From assembly GCF_013386115.1 (NCBI RefSeq), contig NZ_JACAOR010000007.1, forward strand, positions 582,702-646,701: DNA of 64,000 nt, given 5' to 3'. A program made the position numbers and the translations under genes. The notes under the pieces are model-generated. The model saw only the letters and a program-made list of their open reading frames with translations. It had not been told where the DNA came from and ran no database searches. Below, in pieces: positions 8,531 through 16,804 of the stretch. Source of the DNA: Pseudomonas gingeri. GTDB taxonomy: Bacteria > Pseudomonadota > Gammaproteobacteria > Pseudomonadales > Pseudomonadaceae. Positions within the stretch are counted from its first letter, which is position 1; each line of letters starts with the position of its first letter.

Positions 8531-8974
8531 TCAGCGGTTCGGCGGCGTCTGTCCCAGCGGCACCACCGCCATGGTCAGGCGCGAGACGCAGTTGGTCTTG
8601 CCCTCGTCGCTGCTCAGGCGGATATCCCAGACATGGGTGGTGCGGCCGATATGGACCGGCGTCGCCACCGCCGTCACCCGTCCGCTGCGCACGCCGCGCA
8701 GATGGTTGGCATTGATTTCCAGGCCGACGCAGTAGTACTGGCTGGTGTCGACACACAGGTAGCTGGCCATCGAGCCGACGGTTTCCGCCAGCACCACCGA
8801 GGCGCCGCCATGCAGCAGGCCGAACGGCTGGTGAGTACGGTGGTCGACCACCATGCTGGCGGTCAGTGACTGCTCGTCAAAGGCTTCGAAGCGAATGTCC
8901 AGCACTTCGCTGATGGTGTTCTTCGCCGAGGCATTGAGTTGGTCGATATTCGGAACAGTGCGCCACAGGGCCAT
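8531..8974 (-). CDS. Hotdog-fold thioesterase (PaaI/EntH-like)
   Basis: This 147-residue single-domain hotdog protein has the active-site pattern FGLLHGGASVVLAETVGS: an HGG loop followed by the catalytic Glu in the helix. That pattern is typical of acyl-CoA thioesterases such as MenI/EntH. It lies 24 bases downstream of the acyl-CoA ligase stop/start region on the same strand, so a ligase plus thioesterase pair may load and unload CoA on the same acids. It is soluble, with no targeting signal. Confidence 0.87.
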   Translation of the reverse strand: MALWRTVPNIDQLNASAKNTISEVLDIRFEAFDEQSLTASMVVDHRTHQPFGLLHGGASVVLAETVGSMASYLCVDTSQYYCVGLEINANHLRGVRSGRVTAVATPVHIGRTTHVWDIRLSSDEGKTNCVSRLTMAVVPLGQTPPNR

Positions 8975-8998
8975 CTTGCAATCCTCAGTTTTTATTTG

Positions 8999-10654
8999 TC
9001 ATTCCTGCCACAACACGGACTGCCCGTGCTCGCTCCACGCCTGGAACCGTGCGCCGTAGCACTGCTCGATCACCGGGCGCTTGAGCTTCAGGGTCGGCGT
9101 CAGAAAGCTGTTTTCAACCGCCCAACTATCTTTCACCACCACCAGCGCACGCAAGCGCTGATGTTTGTCGAGGGCCTGGTTGACCTCCTCCAGCAAGGTT
9201 TCCAGCCCTGCCTGCAAGCTCGCCCGGGGAACCTGGGCAGCTGCGGCCGAGAGCACGCAGAGGCCCAGCGGGGCCGGCAAGCCGTCACCGACGACGCAGA
9301 CCTGTTCGAGCCAGGTATTGGCCGCCAGGAGGTTCTCGATGGGCGCCGGGGCCACGTACTTGCCCTTGCTGGTCTTGAAGATTTCCTTGAGCCGCCCGGT
9401 CAGTCGCAGATTGCCCAGGGCATCCTGTTCCCCCTTGTCGCCGGTGCGCAGGAAACCCTCCTCGGTCAGGGCTTCGGCCGTCTTGAGCGGATCCTTGTAA
9501 TAACCGAGCATGGTCGCGCCGCTGCGAACCAGCACCTCGCCCTGCTCGTCAATCCGCACCTCCACGCCCGGACAGGGCTGGCCGATCCACCCCGACACAT
9601 GCTGGCCGCCCCGGCAGACATGGGAGTAGCCGCTGTTTTCGGTCATGCCATAGACCTCGCGCACCTCCAGCCCGAGGCGCCGATACCAGTGCAGCAGCTC
9701 CCGCGTCACCGGTGCCGCGCCGGACAGCGCGACGTGCAGGGCATCCAGCCCCAGCCCGGCGAGAACCTTGCGGCCGACCTGCCGCCCGAGCAGCGGCAGG
9801 CGCAGGAGCAGGTCCAGTCGCGCCGGCGCGATCCTTTCATGGACGCCCATCTGGAATTTGCTCCAGATCCGCGGCACGCCGAACATCGCCGTCGGCCGCG
9901 CACGCCTGAGATCGACCAGGAAAGTGTCCAGGCTTTCGGCGAAAAACACCGTCTGCCCGGTGAAGAGCGACGCCAGCTCGACAAACATCCGTTCGGCCAC
10001 ATGGCACAGCGGCAGGTATGACAGCAGCCGGTCTTTTTCCCCCAGGCCGAACAGCCCAATCGCATGATTGGCGGCAAACGACAGGGTCGCGAAGCTGTGC
10101 ATCACGCCTTTGGGCTGGCCGGTGGTGCCGGAGGTATAGATCACCGTCGCCAGTTGCTGCGCGGCGGGCAGCGGGTCGTCCTGGATCGGCGAACAGGCTT
10201 GCAGGTCGGCCCAGCGGAAATCGAAATCCCCCGCCGGGCACAGGGGCAGGCTGATGGTCGGCAGGCCGGCGGGAAGCCCCGGCTGCATGGCCGGCCAGTC
10301 ATCGAGCTTGCCGATAAAGGCCAGCGCGGCCTCGGCGTGCCCGAGCACCTGGGCGACGGAGTCGGCCGTCAGGTTGGGGTACAGCGGCACCGAGACATGG
10401 CCGGCCATCCAGATCGCCAGGTCGGCAATGATCCAGTGGGCACAATTCTTCGAGATGATCGCCACATGGCTGCCCTGGGGCAACTCCCGGGCCCGCAGCC
10501 AGTGGGCCGCGCAACGTGCCTGGTGACCGACCTCGGACCAGCTCAGGGTCTGCACCTCGCCTCCGCCCAGCGGCTGGACCAGGTAAGCCTGGCGGGGATG
10601 GCGAGCTTCGCGCTCGTAGAAGACTTCCAGGGGCAAACGAAAAGCGGCAGACAT
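8999..10654 (-). CDS. AMP-binding acyl-CoA synthetase (long-chain type)
   Basis: This 551-residue ANL-family enzyme activates a carboxylic acid with ATP to an acyl-AMP and then to acyl-CoA. Motifs in order are ATP loop YTSGTTGQPKGVMHSF, the adenine-binding MTENSGYSHVC, the hinge region LRTGDKGEQDALGNLRLTGR and the C-terminal lysine region KEIFKTSKGKYVAPAPIE. The layout resembles FAA1-type long-chain synthetases. ATG 10652-10654 follows GGGAGGGAG, an excellent ribosome binding site; an upstream frame adds 29 implausible residues. Substrate chain length cannot be told. It heads the minus-strand lipid group extending to 6759. Confidence 0.9.
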   Translation of the reverse strand: MSAAFRLPLEVFYEREARHPRQAYLVQPLGGGEVQTLSWSEVGHQARCAAHWLRARELPQGSHVAIISKNCAHWIIADLAIWMAGHVSVPLYPNLTADSVAQVLGHAEAALAFIGKLDDWPAMQPGLPAGLPTISLPLCPAGDFDFRWADLQACSPIQDDPLPAAQQLATVIYTSGTTGQPKGVMHSFATLSFAANHAIGLFGLGEKDRLLSYLPLCHVAERMFVELASLFTGQTVFFAESLDTFLVDLRRARPTAMFGVPRIWSKFQMGVHERIAPARLDLLLRLPLLGRQVGRKVLAGLGLDALHVALSGAAPVTRELLHWYRRLGLEVREVYGMTENSGYSHVCRGGQHVSGWIGQPCPGVEVRIDEQGEVLVRSGATMLGYYKDPLKTAEALTEEGFLRTGDKGEQDALGNLRLTGRLKEIFKTSKGKYVAPAPIENLLAANTWLEQVCVVGDGLPAPLGLCVLSAAAAQVPRASLQAGLETLLEEVNQALDKHQRLRALVVVKDSWAVENSFLTPTLKLKRPVIEQCYGARFQAWSEHGQSVLWQE

Positions 10655-10846
10655 AAGACTCCCTCCCTTGTTCTTATTCCGGATAACAACCAACCAAGCA
10701 CTTGCTTGGCCGACTATTTCACGGGCACGCCGACACCGCAAGCCCGGCGATATCGTTCCCGGTCGGGAAAAACGGGTGGAATCTGATAGCAGGCCGACGG
10801 CGGATCGCGTCGAATTTCCGGTTTCCCAGCCCCTTACGAGACGTTC

Positions 10847-11668
10847 ATGTCAACGATAGGCAGCCTTTTTCGAAGCTTGATCCCTGTCCGCAGCCCACGA
10901 ACACAGCAGGCACAGCAGCCGGTATCGCCCGCATCGCCGGCGCACGCGCACCGGCAGCCCATGCCGGGAGCCTTTGCGGCAGCCCCCCTCGAACAGCACA
11001 TGGCCGTGCTGGGACTCAAGGACTGTCTGTCGTCGGCGCAGGCGTTCCTCGGCGGCGTTCCCGACCTGCGCCGTTACCCCCTGGGTGGGCTGCTGGAATT
11101 GATGGTGGCCTGCACCGGCCGTTTTCCCGGCATCCTGCAAAGCTGGGACGGTGTGCCGCTGGAAGGCGGCGGACGGGTGTCCCTGCATGTGGAAAAGAAG
11201 CTGTTCGACCTGCGGGTGCCGTCCACGCTGTCGCCGTCACTGACCCGGGCGATGAAGCTGTGCGCCTTGAATATCGCGGCAAGCGGCCGATATCCGGGGG
11301 ACGCGCTGCCCTTCCACGACGTCGATACCCGGCTGCCGTTGAGGAACTGGCACAAGGACGCCATCTGCCAGGTGCTGCGCACGCTGCAGGTGACCAACGT
11401 CAACATGATCGGGGTCGACCTGAGTGGCGGCGACCTGGCGGGAGTGCGTTTTTTCGGCCAGTACCACGGAGCGAACTTCATGGCCGCCAATCTCAAGGGC
11501 GCCCTGTTGTCGAGTGGCTTCAAGGGCAACAACTTCGATCATAGCGACCTGCGCCACGCGATGTTCTCGGGGTACTTCGAGCACTGCACCTTCAAAGGCG
11601 CCAAGGTCAATACGGTGACCTTGAAACAGGCCAGGACCGAGCTGATCGGCGCGGTACTGACGCCATGA
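10847..11668 (+). CDS. Pentapeptide-repeat protein of unknown function
   Basis: In this 273-residue protein the first ~45 residues are rich in Ser, Pro, Gln and His and look disordered. A middle domain (about 50-180) resembles nothing I recognise. The C-terminal part (about 185-262) consists of pentapeptide repeats of the A(D/N)LxG type, for example VDLSGGDLAGVRF and ANFMAANLKGALL, which should fold as a right-handed beta-helix. The ribosome binding site before ATG 10847 is weak. It is the only plus-strand gene among minus-strand neighbours. Candidates include a secreted effector (the disordered N-terminus fits) or a cytosolic scaffold; I cannot decide between them. Confidence 0.8.
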   Translation: MSTIGSLFRSLIPVRSPRTQQAQQPVSPASPAHAHRQPMPGAFAAAPLEQHMAVLGLKDCLSSAQAFLGGVPDLRRYPLGGLLELMVACTGRFPGILQSWDGVPLEGGGRVSLHVEKKLFDLRVPSTLSPSLTRAMKLCALNIAASGRYPGDALPFHDVDTRLPLRNWHKDAICQVLRTLQVTNVNMIGVDLSGGDLAGVRFFGQYHGANFMAANLKGALLSSGFKGNNFDHSDLRHAMFSGYFEHCTFKGAKVNTVTLKQARTELIGAVLTP

Positions 11669-11674
11669 GGTAAC

Positions 11675-11701
11675 GGACGGCGCCCGCTTCCGGCGCCGTC
11701 C
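11675..11701. terminator. Perfect 10-bp hairpin between convergent genes
   Basis: GGACGGCGCC (11675-11684) pairs perfectly with GGCGCCGTCC (11692-11701) around a 7-base loop. It lies between the pentapeptide gene and the convergent sixA. There is no T-run, so it may be a weak terminator or an mRNA 3'-end stabiliser. Confidence 0.5.
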
Positions 11702-11710
11702 ACGAGCCTG

Positions 11711-12160
11711 TCAGGGGTGACGGACGCTGTTGAGGGTCATGCCACCGGCCAGCGGCCAGTCGCCTTCCAGCTCCGCCAGGCTGGCGGTGCTCATCGGCTG
11801 GGCAGTGCGCAGGTGGCCGTCTTCGAGCAATCCGATCAGGCTGCCCACCAGCGGTTGATGGCTGACCAGCAGCAGGTTGTCGGGCGTATCCAGGTGCTCC
11901 AGCACCCTCGACGGATGGGTCTCGGGGGTCAGCCAGGGCACCGTGATGATCTCCGGCTCGAACCCCAGGGCTTCGCGTACCAGTTGCGCGGTCTGCTGGG
12001 CCCGGACATAGGGGCTGGCATAGATTGCCGTCAGTGGCTGACCGATCAGGTGCGCAGCACTGCGCAGCACTTCCTTGCGGCCATGGGCGGTGAGGTTGCG
12101 CTCGGCATCGCTGCGCACCTGCGGCTCGGCTTCACCATGACGCAGCACCCATAACTTCAT
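11711..12160 (-). CDS. sixA: Phosphohistidine phosphatase SixA
   Basis: This 149-residue histidine-phosphatase-fold protein has the catalytic RHG motif at the N-terminus (LRHGEAEPQ, His8) and the second histidine in LLLVSHQPLVG. SixA removes phosphate from phosphohistidine; in E. coli it acts on the nitrogen phosphotransferase protein NPr (earlier work implicated ArcB). It overlaps the upstream DUF4389 gene by 4 nt (ATGA) and probably belongs to a gpsA-DUF4389-sixA operon, a common Pseudomonas order. The target here is unproven. Confidence 0.92.
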   Translation of the reverse strand: MKLWVLRHGEAEPQVRSDAERNLTAHGRKEVLRSAAHLIGQPLTAIYASPYVRAQQTAQLVREALGFEPEIITVPWLTPETHPSRVLEHLDTPDNLLLVSHQPLVGSLIGLLEDGHLRTAQPMSTASLAELEGDWPLAGGMTLNSVRHP

Positions 12161-12492
12161 AGCTTGGGTTCCTCGTCACGGGCCGGGTGGGCAGCCGGCG
12201 GCACGCTGTGCGGGGCTTCGCCCTCGGGCGCGCGGGGTGTCGGCCAGTCGGCGAACGGCCAGGGTTTCTGGTCGCTGTGGAAGCTGCCGAAACGGCCGAT
12301 CTGGGCGAGGTACTGGCTCAGGCTGTCACCGAAGTTCATCAGGTTGCCGCTTGGCGCGCCATAGACCAGCCGGTAGATCAGTTGCACCAGCACCAGGGCG
12401 CCGAGGATGAATTGCGTGACCTGCCAGACCAGCAGGAACAGCAGCATCCACACCACGCGCAACACAATGGATTCGTACTTGGCTTCGTTCAT
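12157..12492 (-). CDS. DUF4389 family membrane protein
   Basis: This 111-residue protein starts MNEAKYESIVLRVVWMLLFL. It has two close hydrophobic spans (about 10-45) followed by a soluble Pro-rich C-terminal tail (APEGEAPHSVPPAAHPARDE). This is the DUF4389 family of small inner-membrane proteins. It lies 21 bases downstream of gpsA and overlaps sixA by 4 nt, so all three are likely co-translated. The function is unknown. Confidence 0.85.
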   Translation of the reverse strand: MNEAKYESIVLRVVWMLLFLLVWQVTQFILGALVLVQLIYRLVYGAPSGNLMNFGDSLSQYLAQIGRFGSFHSDQKPWPFADWPTPRAPEGEAPHSVPPAAHPARDEEPKL

Positions 12493-12513
12493 GTCTTGCT
12501 CCTGTCCCGTGGA

Positions 12514-13539
12514 TCAGTTGAAACCGCTGGTGGAAATGAAATCGACATCGGTCTTCGGCTCACCGCGCATCAGCAAGGCGATCACCTGGTCGAGGGTACG
12601 CCCTTCGAACAGAATCGCGTGCAACCCGGCCACCAGCGGCATATAGACCCCCAGTTCCTGGGCCTTGGCCTTGAGCACCTTGAGCGTATTGACCCCTTCG
12701 GCCACTTCTCCCAGGCGGGTCACCGCGTCTTCCAGGCTCAGGCCCTGGCCCAGGGCGAAACCGACCTGGTAGTTGCGGCTCTTGGGCGAGGAACAGGTGA
12801 CGATCAGGTCGCCGACCCCGGCCAGGCCGAGGAAAGTCATCGGGTTGGCGCCCTGGCTCACGGCAAACCGGGTCATTTCCGCCAGGGCCCGGGTAATCAG
12901 CATGCTCTTGGTGTTCTCGCCCATGCCCAGCGCCACCGCCATGCCGGCAATGATCGCGTAGACGTTCTTCAATGCCCCGCCCAATTCGACGCCAAACCGG
13001 TCGGCGCTGGCATAGACGCGGAAAGTCCGCCCGTGCAGCGCGGCCTGGACCCGGGTGCAGAGTTCTTCGTCTTCACTGGCGACCACGGTGGCGGTCAACG
13101 CATGCTCGGCCACTTCACGGGCCAGGTTCGGCCCCGACAACACGCCGATCCGCGCCTGCGGGGCAATGTCTTCGAGGATTTCGCTCATCAGCTTGAAGGT
13201 CTGCGCCTCGATGCCCTTGGTCAGGCTCACCAGCAACTTGCCGCTCAGTTGCCTGGCATGGGGCGCCAGCACGCTGCGCAAGGCGCTGGATGGCAGGGCG
13301 ACAAAGAACAGCTCGCAGCTTTCGAGGGTCGCGGCCAGGTCGGTGACCGGCTCGACCGCCGGATGAATCTTGATGCCCTTGAGGTAACGCGGATTCTCGC
13401 GATTGACACGAATGGCCTCGGCCTGTTCAGGGTCGCGCATCCATTGGCGGACCCGATGCCCGTTCTCGGCCAGCAGATTGGCCACGGCGGTCCCAAAGCT
13501 CCCGCCTCCCAGGACCGCGATAGGGTGCTGTTCAGTCAT
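12514..13539 (-). CDS. gpsA: Glycerol-3-phosphate dehydrogenase [NAD(P)+]
   Basis: This 341-residue enzyme reduces dihydroxyacetone phosphate to sn-glycerol-3-phosphate for phospholipid synthesis. It has the N-terminal Rossmann motif AVLGGGSFGTAVANLLAENG, the catalytic region SLTKGIE, the conserved VLSGPNLAREVA and the C-terminal-domain ELGGALKNVYAI. Length matches the family. I chose ATG 13537-13539 (MTEQHPIAVLGGG); the frame continues upstream to 13707 without a likely start. It is the first gene of gpsA-DUF4389-sixA. Confidence 0.97.
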   Translation of the reverse strand: MTEQHPIAVLGGGSFGTAVANLLAENGHRVRQWMRDPEQAEAIRVNRENPRYLKGIKIHPAVEPVTDLAATLESCELFFVALPSSALRSVLAPHARQLSGKLLVSLTKGIEAQTFKLMSEILEDIAPQARIGVLSGPNLAREVAEHALTATVVASEDEELCTRVQAALHGRTFRVYASADRFGVELGGALKNVYAIIAGMAVALGMGENTKSMLITRALAEMTRFAVSQGANPMTFLGLAGVGDLIVTCSSPKSRNYQVGFALGQGLSLEDAVTRLGEVAEGVNTLKVLKAKAQELGVYMPLVAGLHAILFEGRTLDQVIALLMRGEPKTDVDFISTSGFN

Positions 13540-13739
13540 ATGCAATCCGTTTATACCAATGGCGATGGCCGCATTATACGGAGCCACCCGGCGGCAGCCA
13601 GTCCCAAACGCATTCGGCGCAAAGGGCTCTGACACAAGGATTTGTCCGAATTTGCAGACAGAATGCAGGCCCTGTGCCATGGCAAACCCGCCCGGCTCGG
13701 TTAACATGCGCGGCTATTATCTGTTATCAAGGCTGAGCC

Positions 13740-15866
13740 GTGTACTTTGGCCCTCCCCTCACGCGTTCCCCCATGCTCCTGGCGCTGTTGTTCAGCAGCC
13801 CGGTGCTGGCCGACGACCTGTTCCTGGAAAACCAGCCGCTGCCCGAGGTATTGACCGCCACGCGCCTGAAACAATCCCCGGCCTCGGTGCCCGGCAGCAT
13901 GACCGTGATCGACAACGAACTGATCAAGGCCAGTGGCGCCCGGGATATCGCCGAACTGCTACGCCTGGTGCCGGGCATGATGGTCGGCTACACCAACGGC
14001 AACCAGGCGGCGATCAACTACCACGGGACCGACGCCGCCAACGCCCGGCGCATGCAGGTGCTGATCGACGGGCGCTCGGTCTACCGGGCCGGGCTGGCGA
14101 CGGTGGACTGGAGCGATATCCCGGTGGCCATGGAGGATATCGAGCGCATCGAAGTCTTCCGGGGCCCGAACACCGTCAGCTACGGCGCGAACGCGCTGAT
14201 GGCGGTGGTCAACATCCTGACCAAGTCCCCCGGCAGCACCCACGGCTCGCGCATCAAGGTCACCCGCGGCGAACGCGGCATCAATGACTGGTACGCCAGC
14301 GAGGGCACCGGCTGGGAAACCGGCGACCTGCGCCTGTCGATGTCCGGCCAGCAGGACGACGGTTTCGACAGCGACCGTGTCGGCGCCGACTACCGCGACA
14401 GCCGGCGGCTGAACCGCTTCAACCTGTCGGTCAGCCAGATGCTCAATGAAAGCCAGAGCATCGACTGGCAGTTGAACGCCAAGGAAGGTACCAACCAGCG
14501 GCCGTATACCTACCAGGCGGTGTTCCCGGGGATCCAGGAAGCCGGCGACAACTCCGATGTGGTGGCCAAGGATTACGCCGGTTCCCTGCGCTGGAACCTG
14601 GATATCAGTCCACAGCACAGCCTCTATATCCAGGGCTCGGCCCAGCACTGGGATCGCCAGCAGGTCTGGCGCGCCTGTGACGCCAAGGTATCGTTCAGCC
14701 CGCAGTTGACCCAGCTGTGGCAGCTCAATCCCAACTATGCGGAAAAGCTGGCGCGTGGCATGACCAACTACAACGTGGGCAGCCCGCCGGCGGGGAGTAC
14801 TTCGGAGCAGGCACTGGCCAACCAGGTCCTCGACCAGTGGTACAACCAGGGCGGCAAGGACACCGTCTGCGGCGATATCGACCAGAGCACCCGCGAGACC
14901 CGCTACGACCTGGAACTGCAGGACACCCTGAGCCTGTCGGACAGCCTGCGCCTGGTCAGCGGCATGAACTATCGTTATGACCGGGCAGACTCCGAGACCT
15001 ACTTCAATGGCACCGTCGACGACAACACCTGGCGCCTGTTCGGGCAGTTGGAGTGGCGCGCCAGCGAACACTGGTTGCTCCAGGGCGGCGCCATGTACGA
15101 AAACGCGCAACTGACCGGTGACTCATTGACCCCGCGGTTTGCCGTCAACTACCTGATCAATCCGCGACACGGCTTGCGTGCCGTGTATTCCGAGGCCATC
15201 CGTTCGCCGGACATGTTCGAGAACAACGTCAACTGGAGCTACCGGGTGACCAACCTCGACTCACCGACCTACGGCCAGACCAGCGGCCAGTATTTCGTCA
15301 AGACCCGCGGCCCGGGCAACCTCGACAAGGAGCGGATGCGCTCGCGGGAACTGGGTTACAACGGTTTCTTCACGGATATCGGGCTGAGCCTCGACGTGAA
15401 ACTGTTCTACGACGAAATCACCTCGATGGTCAGTTCGCCGCTGCGCAACAACCAGTACATCGCCAGCAATGCCAACAGCGCCCGCTTCAGCGGTACTGAA
15501 ACCCAGCTCGACTGGCACCTGAGCGCCGCCGACCGGCTACGCCTGACCTATGCCTATGTCGATACCCAGGCCAGCAACCCCACCGACGAACAGTTCACCG
15601 CCCGCAACAGCGGCTCCGCCGGCTGGATGCGCGACTGGGGCGCGGGCTGGTCGAGCGCGCTGTTCTATTACGGCGACGACGCGATCAACCAGTATCGTTT
15701 CCAACGGGTCGACCTGCGGGTCGCCAAGCGCATCCCCTTGCGCAAGGCCAGCCTGGAGCTGTCGGGGGTCGTGCAGCAACGCCTGGATGACCAGCCCGTC
15801 ACCTGGCCCGACAACAACTACGACCAGCGCCAGGTGTTCTACTTCAGCGCCGAGCTGGAATTCTGA
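13740..15866 (+). CDS. TonB-dependent outer-membrane receptor
   Basis: This 708-residue receptor has a signal peptide ending near SSPVLADD, a plug domain (about 35-170) with EVLTATRLKQSPASVPGSMTV and RIEVFRGPNTVSYGANALMAVVNI, and a long beta-barrel ending in the aromatic terminus YFSAELEF required for barrel insertion. The predicted start is GTG 13740; ATG 13773 would still leave a short signal peptide. There is no long N-terminal secretin/TonB-short-N domain, so it does not signal through FecR-type regulators. No Fur box is evident upstream. The binding-protein gene follows after 2 nt. The ligand is unknown; colicin I/catecholate-receptor-like subfamily. Confidence 0.93.
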   Translation: MYFGPPLTRSPMLLALLFSSPVLADDLFLENQPLPEVLTATRLKQSPASVPGSMTVIDNELIKASGARDIAELLRLVPGMMVGYTNGNQAAINYHGTDAANARRMQVLIDGRSVYRAGLATVDWSDIPVAMEDIERIEVFRGPNTVSYGANALMAVVNILTKSPGSTHGSRIKVTRGERGINDWYASEGTGWETGDLRLSMSGQQDDGFDSDRVGADYRDSRRLNRFNLSVSQMLNESQSIDWQLNAKEGTNQRPYTYQAVFPGIQEAGDNSDVVAKDYAGSLRWNLDISPQHSLYIQGSAQHWDRQQVWRACDAKVSFSPQLTQLWQLNPNYAEKLARGMTNYNVGSPPAGSTSEQALANQVLDQWYNQGGKDTVCGDIDQSTRETRYDLELQDTLSLSDSLRLVSGMNYRYDRADSETYFNGTVDDNTWRLFGQLEWRASEHWLLQGGAMYENAQLTGDSLTPRFAVNYLINPRHGLRAVYSEAIRSPDMFENNVNWSYRVTNLDSPTYGQTSGQYFVKTRGPGNLDKERMRSRELGYNGFFTDIGLSLDVKLFYDEITSMVSSPLRNNQYIASNANSARFSGTETQLDWHLSAADRLRLTYAYVDTQASNPTDEQFTARNSGSAGWMRDWGAGWSSALFYYGDDAINQYRFQRVDLRVAKRIPLRKASLELSGVVQQRLDDQPVTWPDNNYDQRQVFYFSAELEF

Positions 15867-15868
15867 GC

Positions 15869-16804
15869 ATGGACGACCGTCAGTCAAGGATGACATCAGC
15901 CTGCGGAGCCTGGCTCGGCAAGCTGGCCAGCGGCCTGCTGGTGCTGCTTGTACTGATAGTCCAGGCCCGGGCCGCCGATGTGCTGCTCACCGGCGCCGAG
16001 GACAGTTCCGGGGTACAGGCCTTTACCAGCGCCCTGGCGCAGCAGCGCCCCGAGGACCGGGTACGCTTCGTGCCTTTCGGGCAACTGCCGCCGCCGAGCC
16101 AACTGCCGCCAGGGACACGCCTGATCCTGCTCGACCCGCCCAGCCTCGACTGGCGCCTGGGCGATCGCCAGGGTCCGGCCACCCTGGTCTTGCGCATCAG
16201 CCGCCTGCAAGCGCGCCAGCGCCTCGGCGAACAGTTGCCGAACCAGCTCAGCCTGCTCTGGAGCGATCCACCGCCCTCGCGACAATTGCACCTGATCAAC
16301 GCAGTGTTGCCGCAGGCGCGACGGGTCGGCGTGCTGTATGACGATGACAGCGAGTTCCTCCTCGCGGAACTGCGTCAGGCGGCCCAGCCGCTGGGACTGG
16401 AAATCGTCCCCCAGCGCTGGGACGACACCGCCGACAGCCGTCCCCTGCAGAACCTGTTGCGCGGCAGCGACGTGTTGCTGGGGATCGACGATGCGACGCT
16501 GTACAACCCGAAGACCGCGAAAAACCTGCTGCTCAGCAGCTATTCCCGGCAGTTGGCGCTGATCGGGCCGAACGCCGGCTTCGTCAAGGCCGGCAGCCTG
16601 GCCAGCAGCTACAGCGACCAGAACGACTGGCTGGCGATCCTCGACAAGCTGCTCGACCAATCCCCCAACAGCTGGCCGCGTACGCTCTACCCCCCGCGTT
16701 TCAAAATACTGAGCAATCCGCAGGTTGCCCGCTCGCTGAGCCTGGAGCCGATCGACGAAGTCTCGGTCGCCACCCGGCTGGCCGAAGGAGAATCCCACCC
16801 ATGA
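15869..16804 (+). CDS. Periplasmic ABC-type substrate-binding protein (COG2984-like)
   Basis: This 311-residue exported protein has a hydrophobic signal segment (LASGLLVLLVLIVQARAAD). The mature part resembles the ABC-type uncharacterised binding proteins (COG2984), with VGVLYDDDSEFLLAELRQAA and DVLLGIDDATLYNPKTAKNLL; it also has a proline-rich stretch QLPPPSQLPPGTRL. No permease or ATPase gene is nearby. It overlaps the hybrid kinase by 4 nt (ATGA at 16801), so it may hand its ligand to the kinase rather than to a transporter. This linkage is inferred from the gene order only. Confidence 0.87.
   Translation: MDDRQSRMTSACGAWLGKLASGLLVLLVLIVQARAADVLLTGAEDSSGVQAFTSALAQQRPEDRVRFVPFGQLPPPSQLPPGTRLILLDPPSLDWRLGDRQGPATLVLRISRLQARQRLGEQLPNQLSLLWSDPPPSRQLHLINAVLPQARRVGVLYDDDSEFLLAELRQAAQPLGLEIVPQRWDDTADSRPLQNLLRGSDVLLGIDDATLYNPKTAKNLLLSSYSRQLALIGPNAGFVKAGSLASSYSDQNDWLAILDKLLDQSPNSWPRTLYPPRFKILSNPQVARSLSLEPIDEVSVATRLAEGESHP

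Noticed and set aside
10741..10846. Hrp-box (type III secretion promoter) before the pentapeptide gene
   Set aside because: No GGAACC-N15/16-CCAC arrangement could be found in the leader.
13540..13739. Fur box upstream of the TonB receptor gene
   Set aside because: Only a weak ATTATC...TTATCA stretch is present; it does not approach the 19-base consensus.
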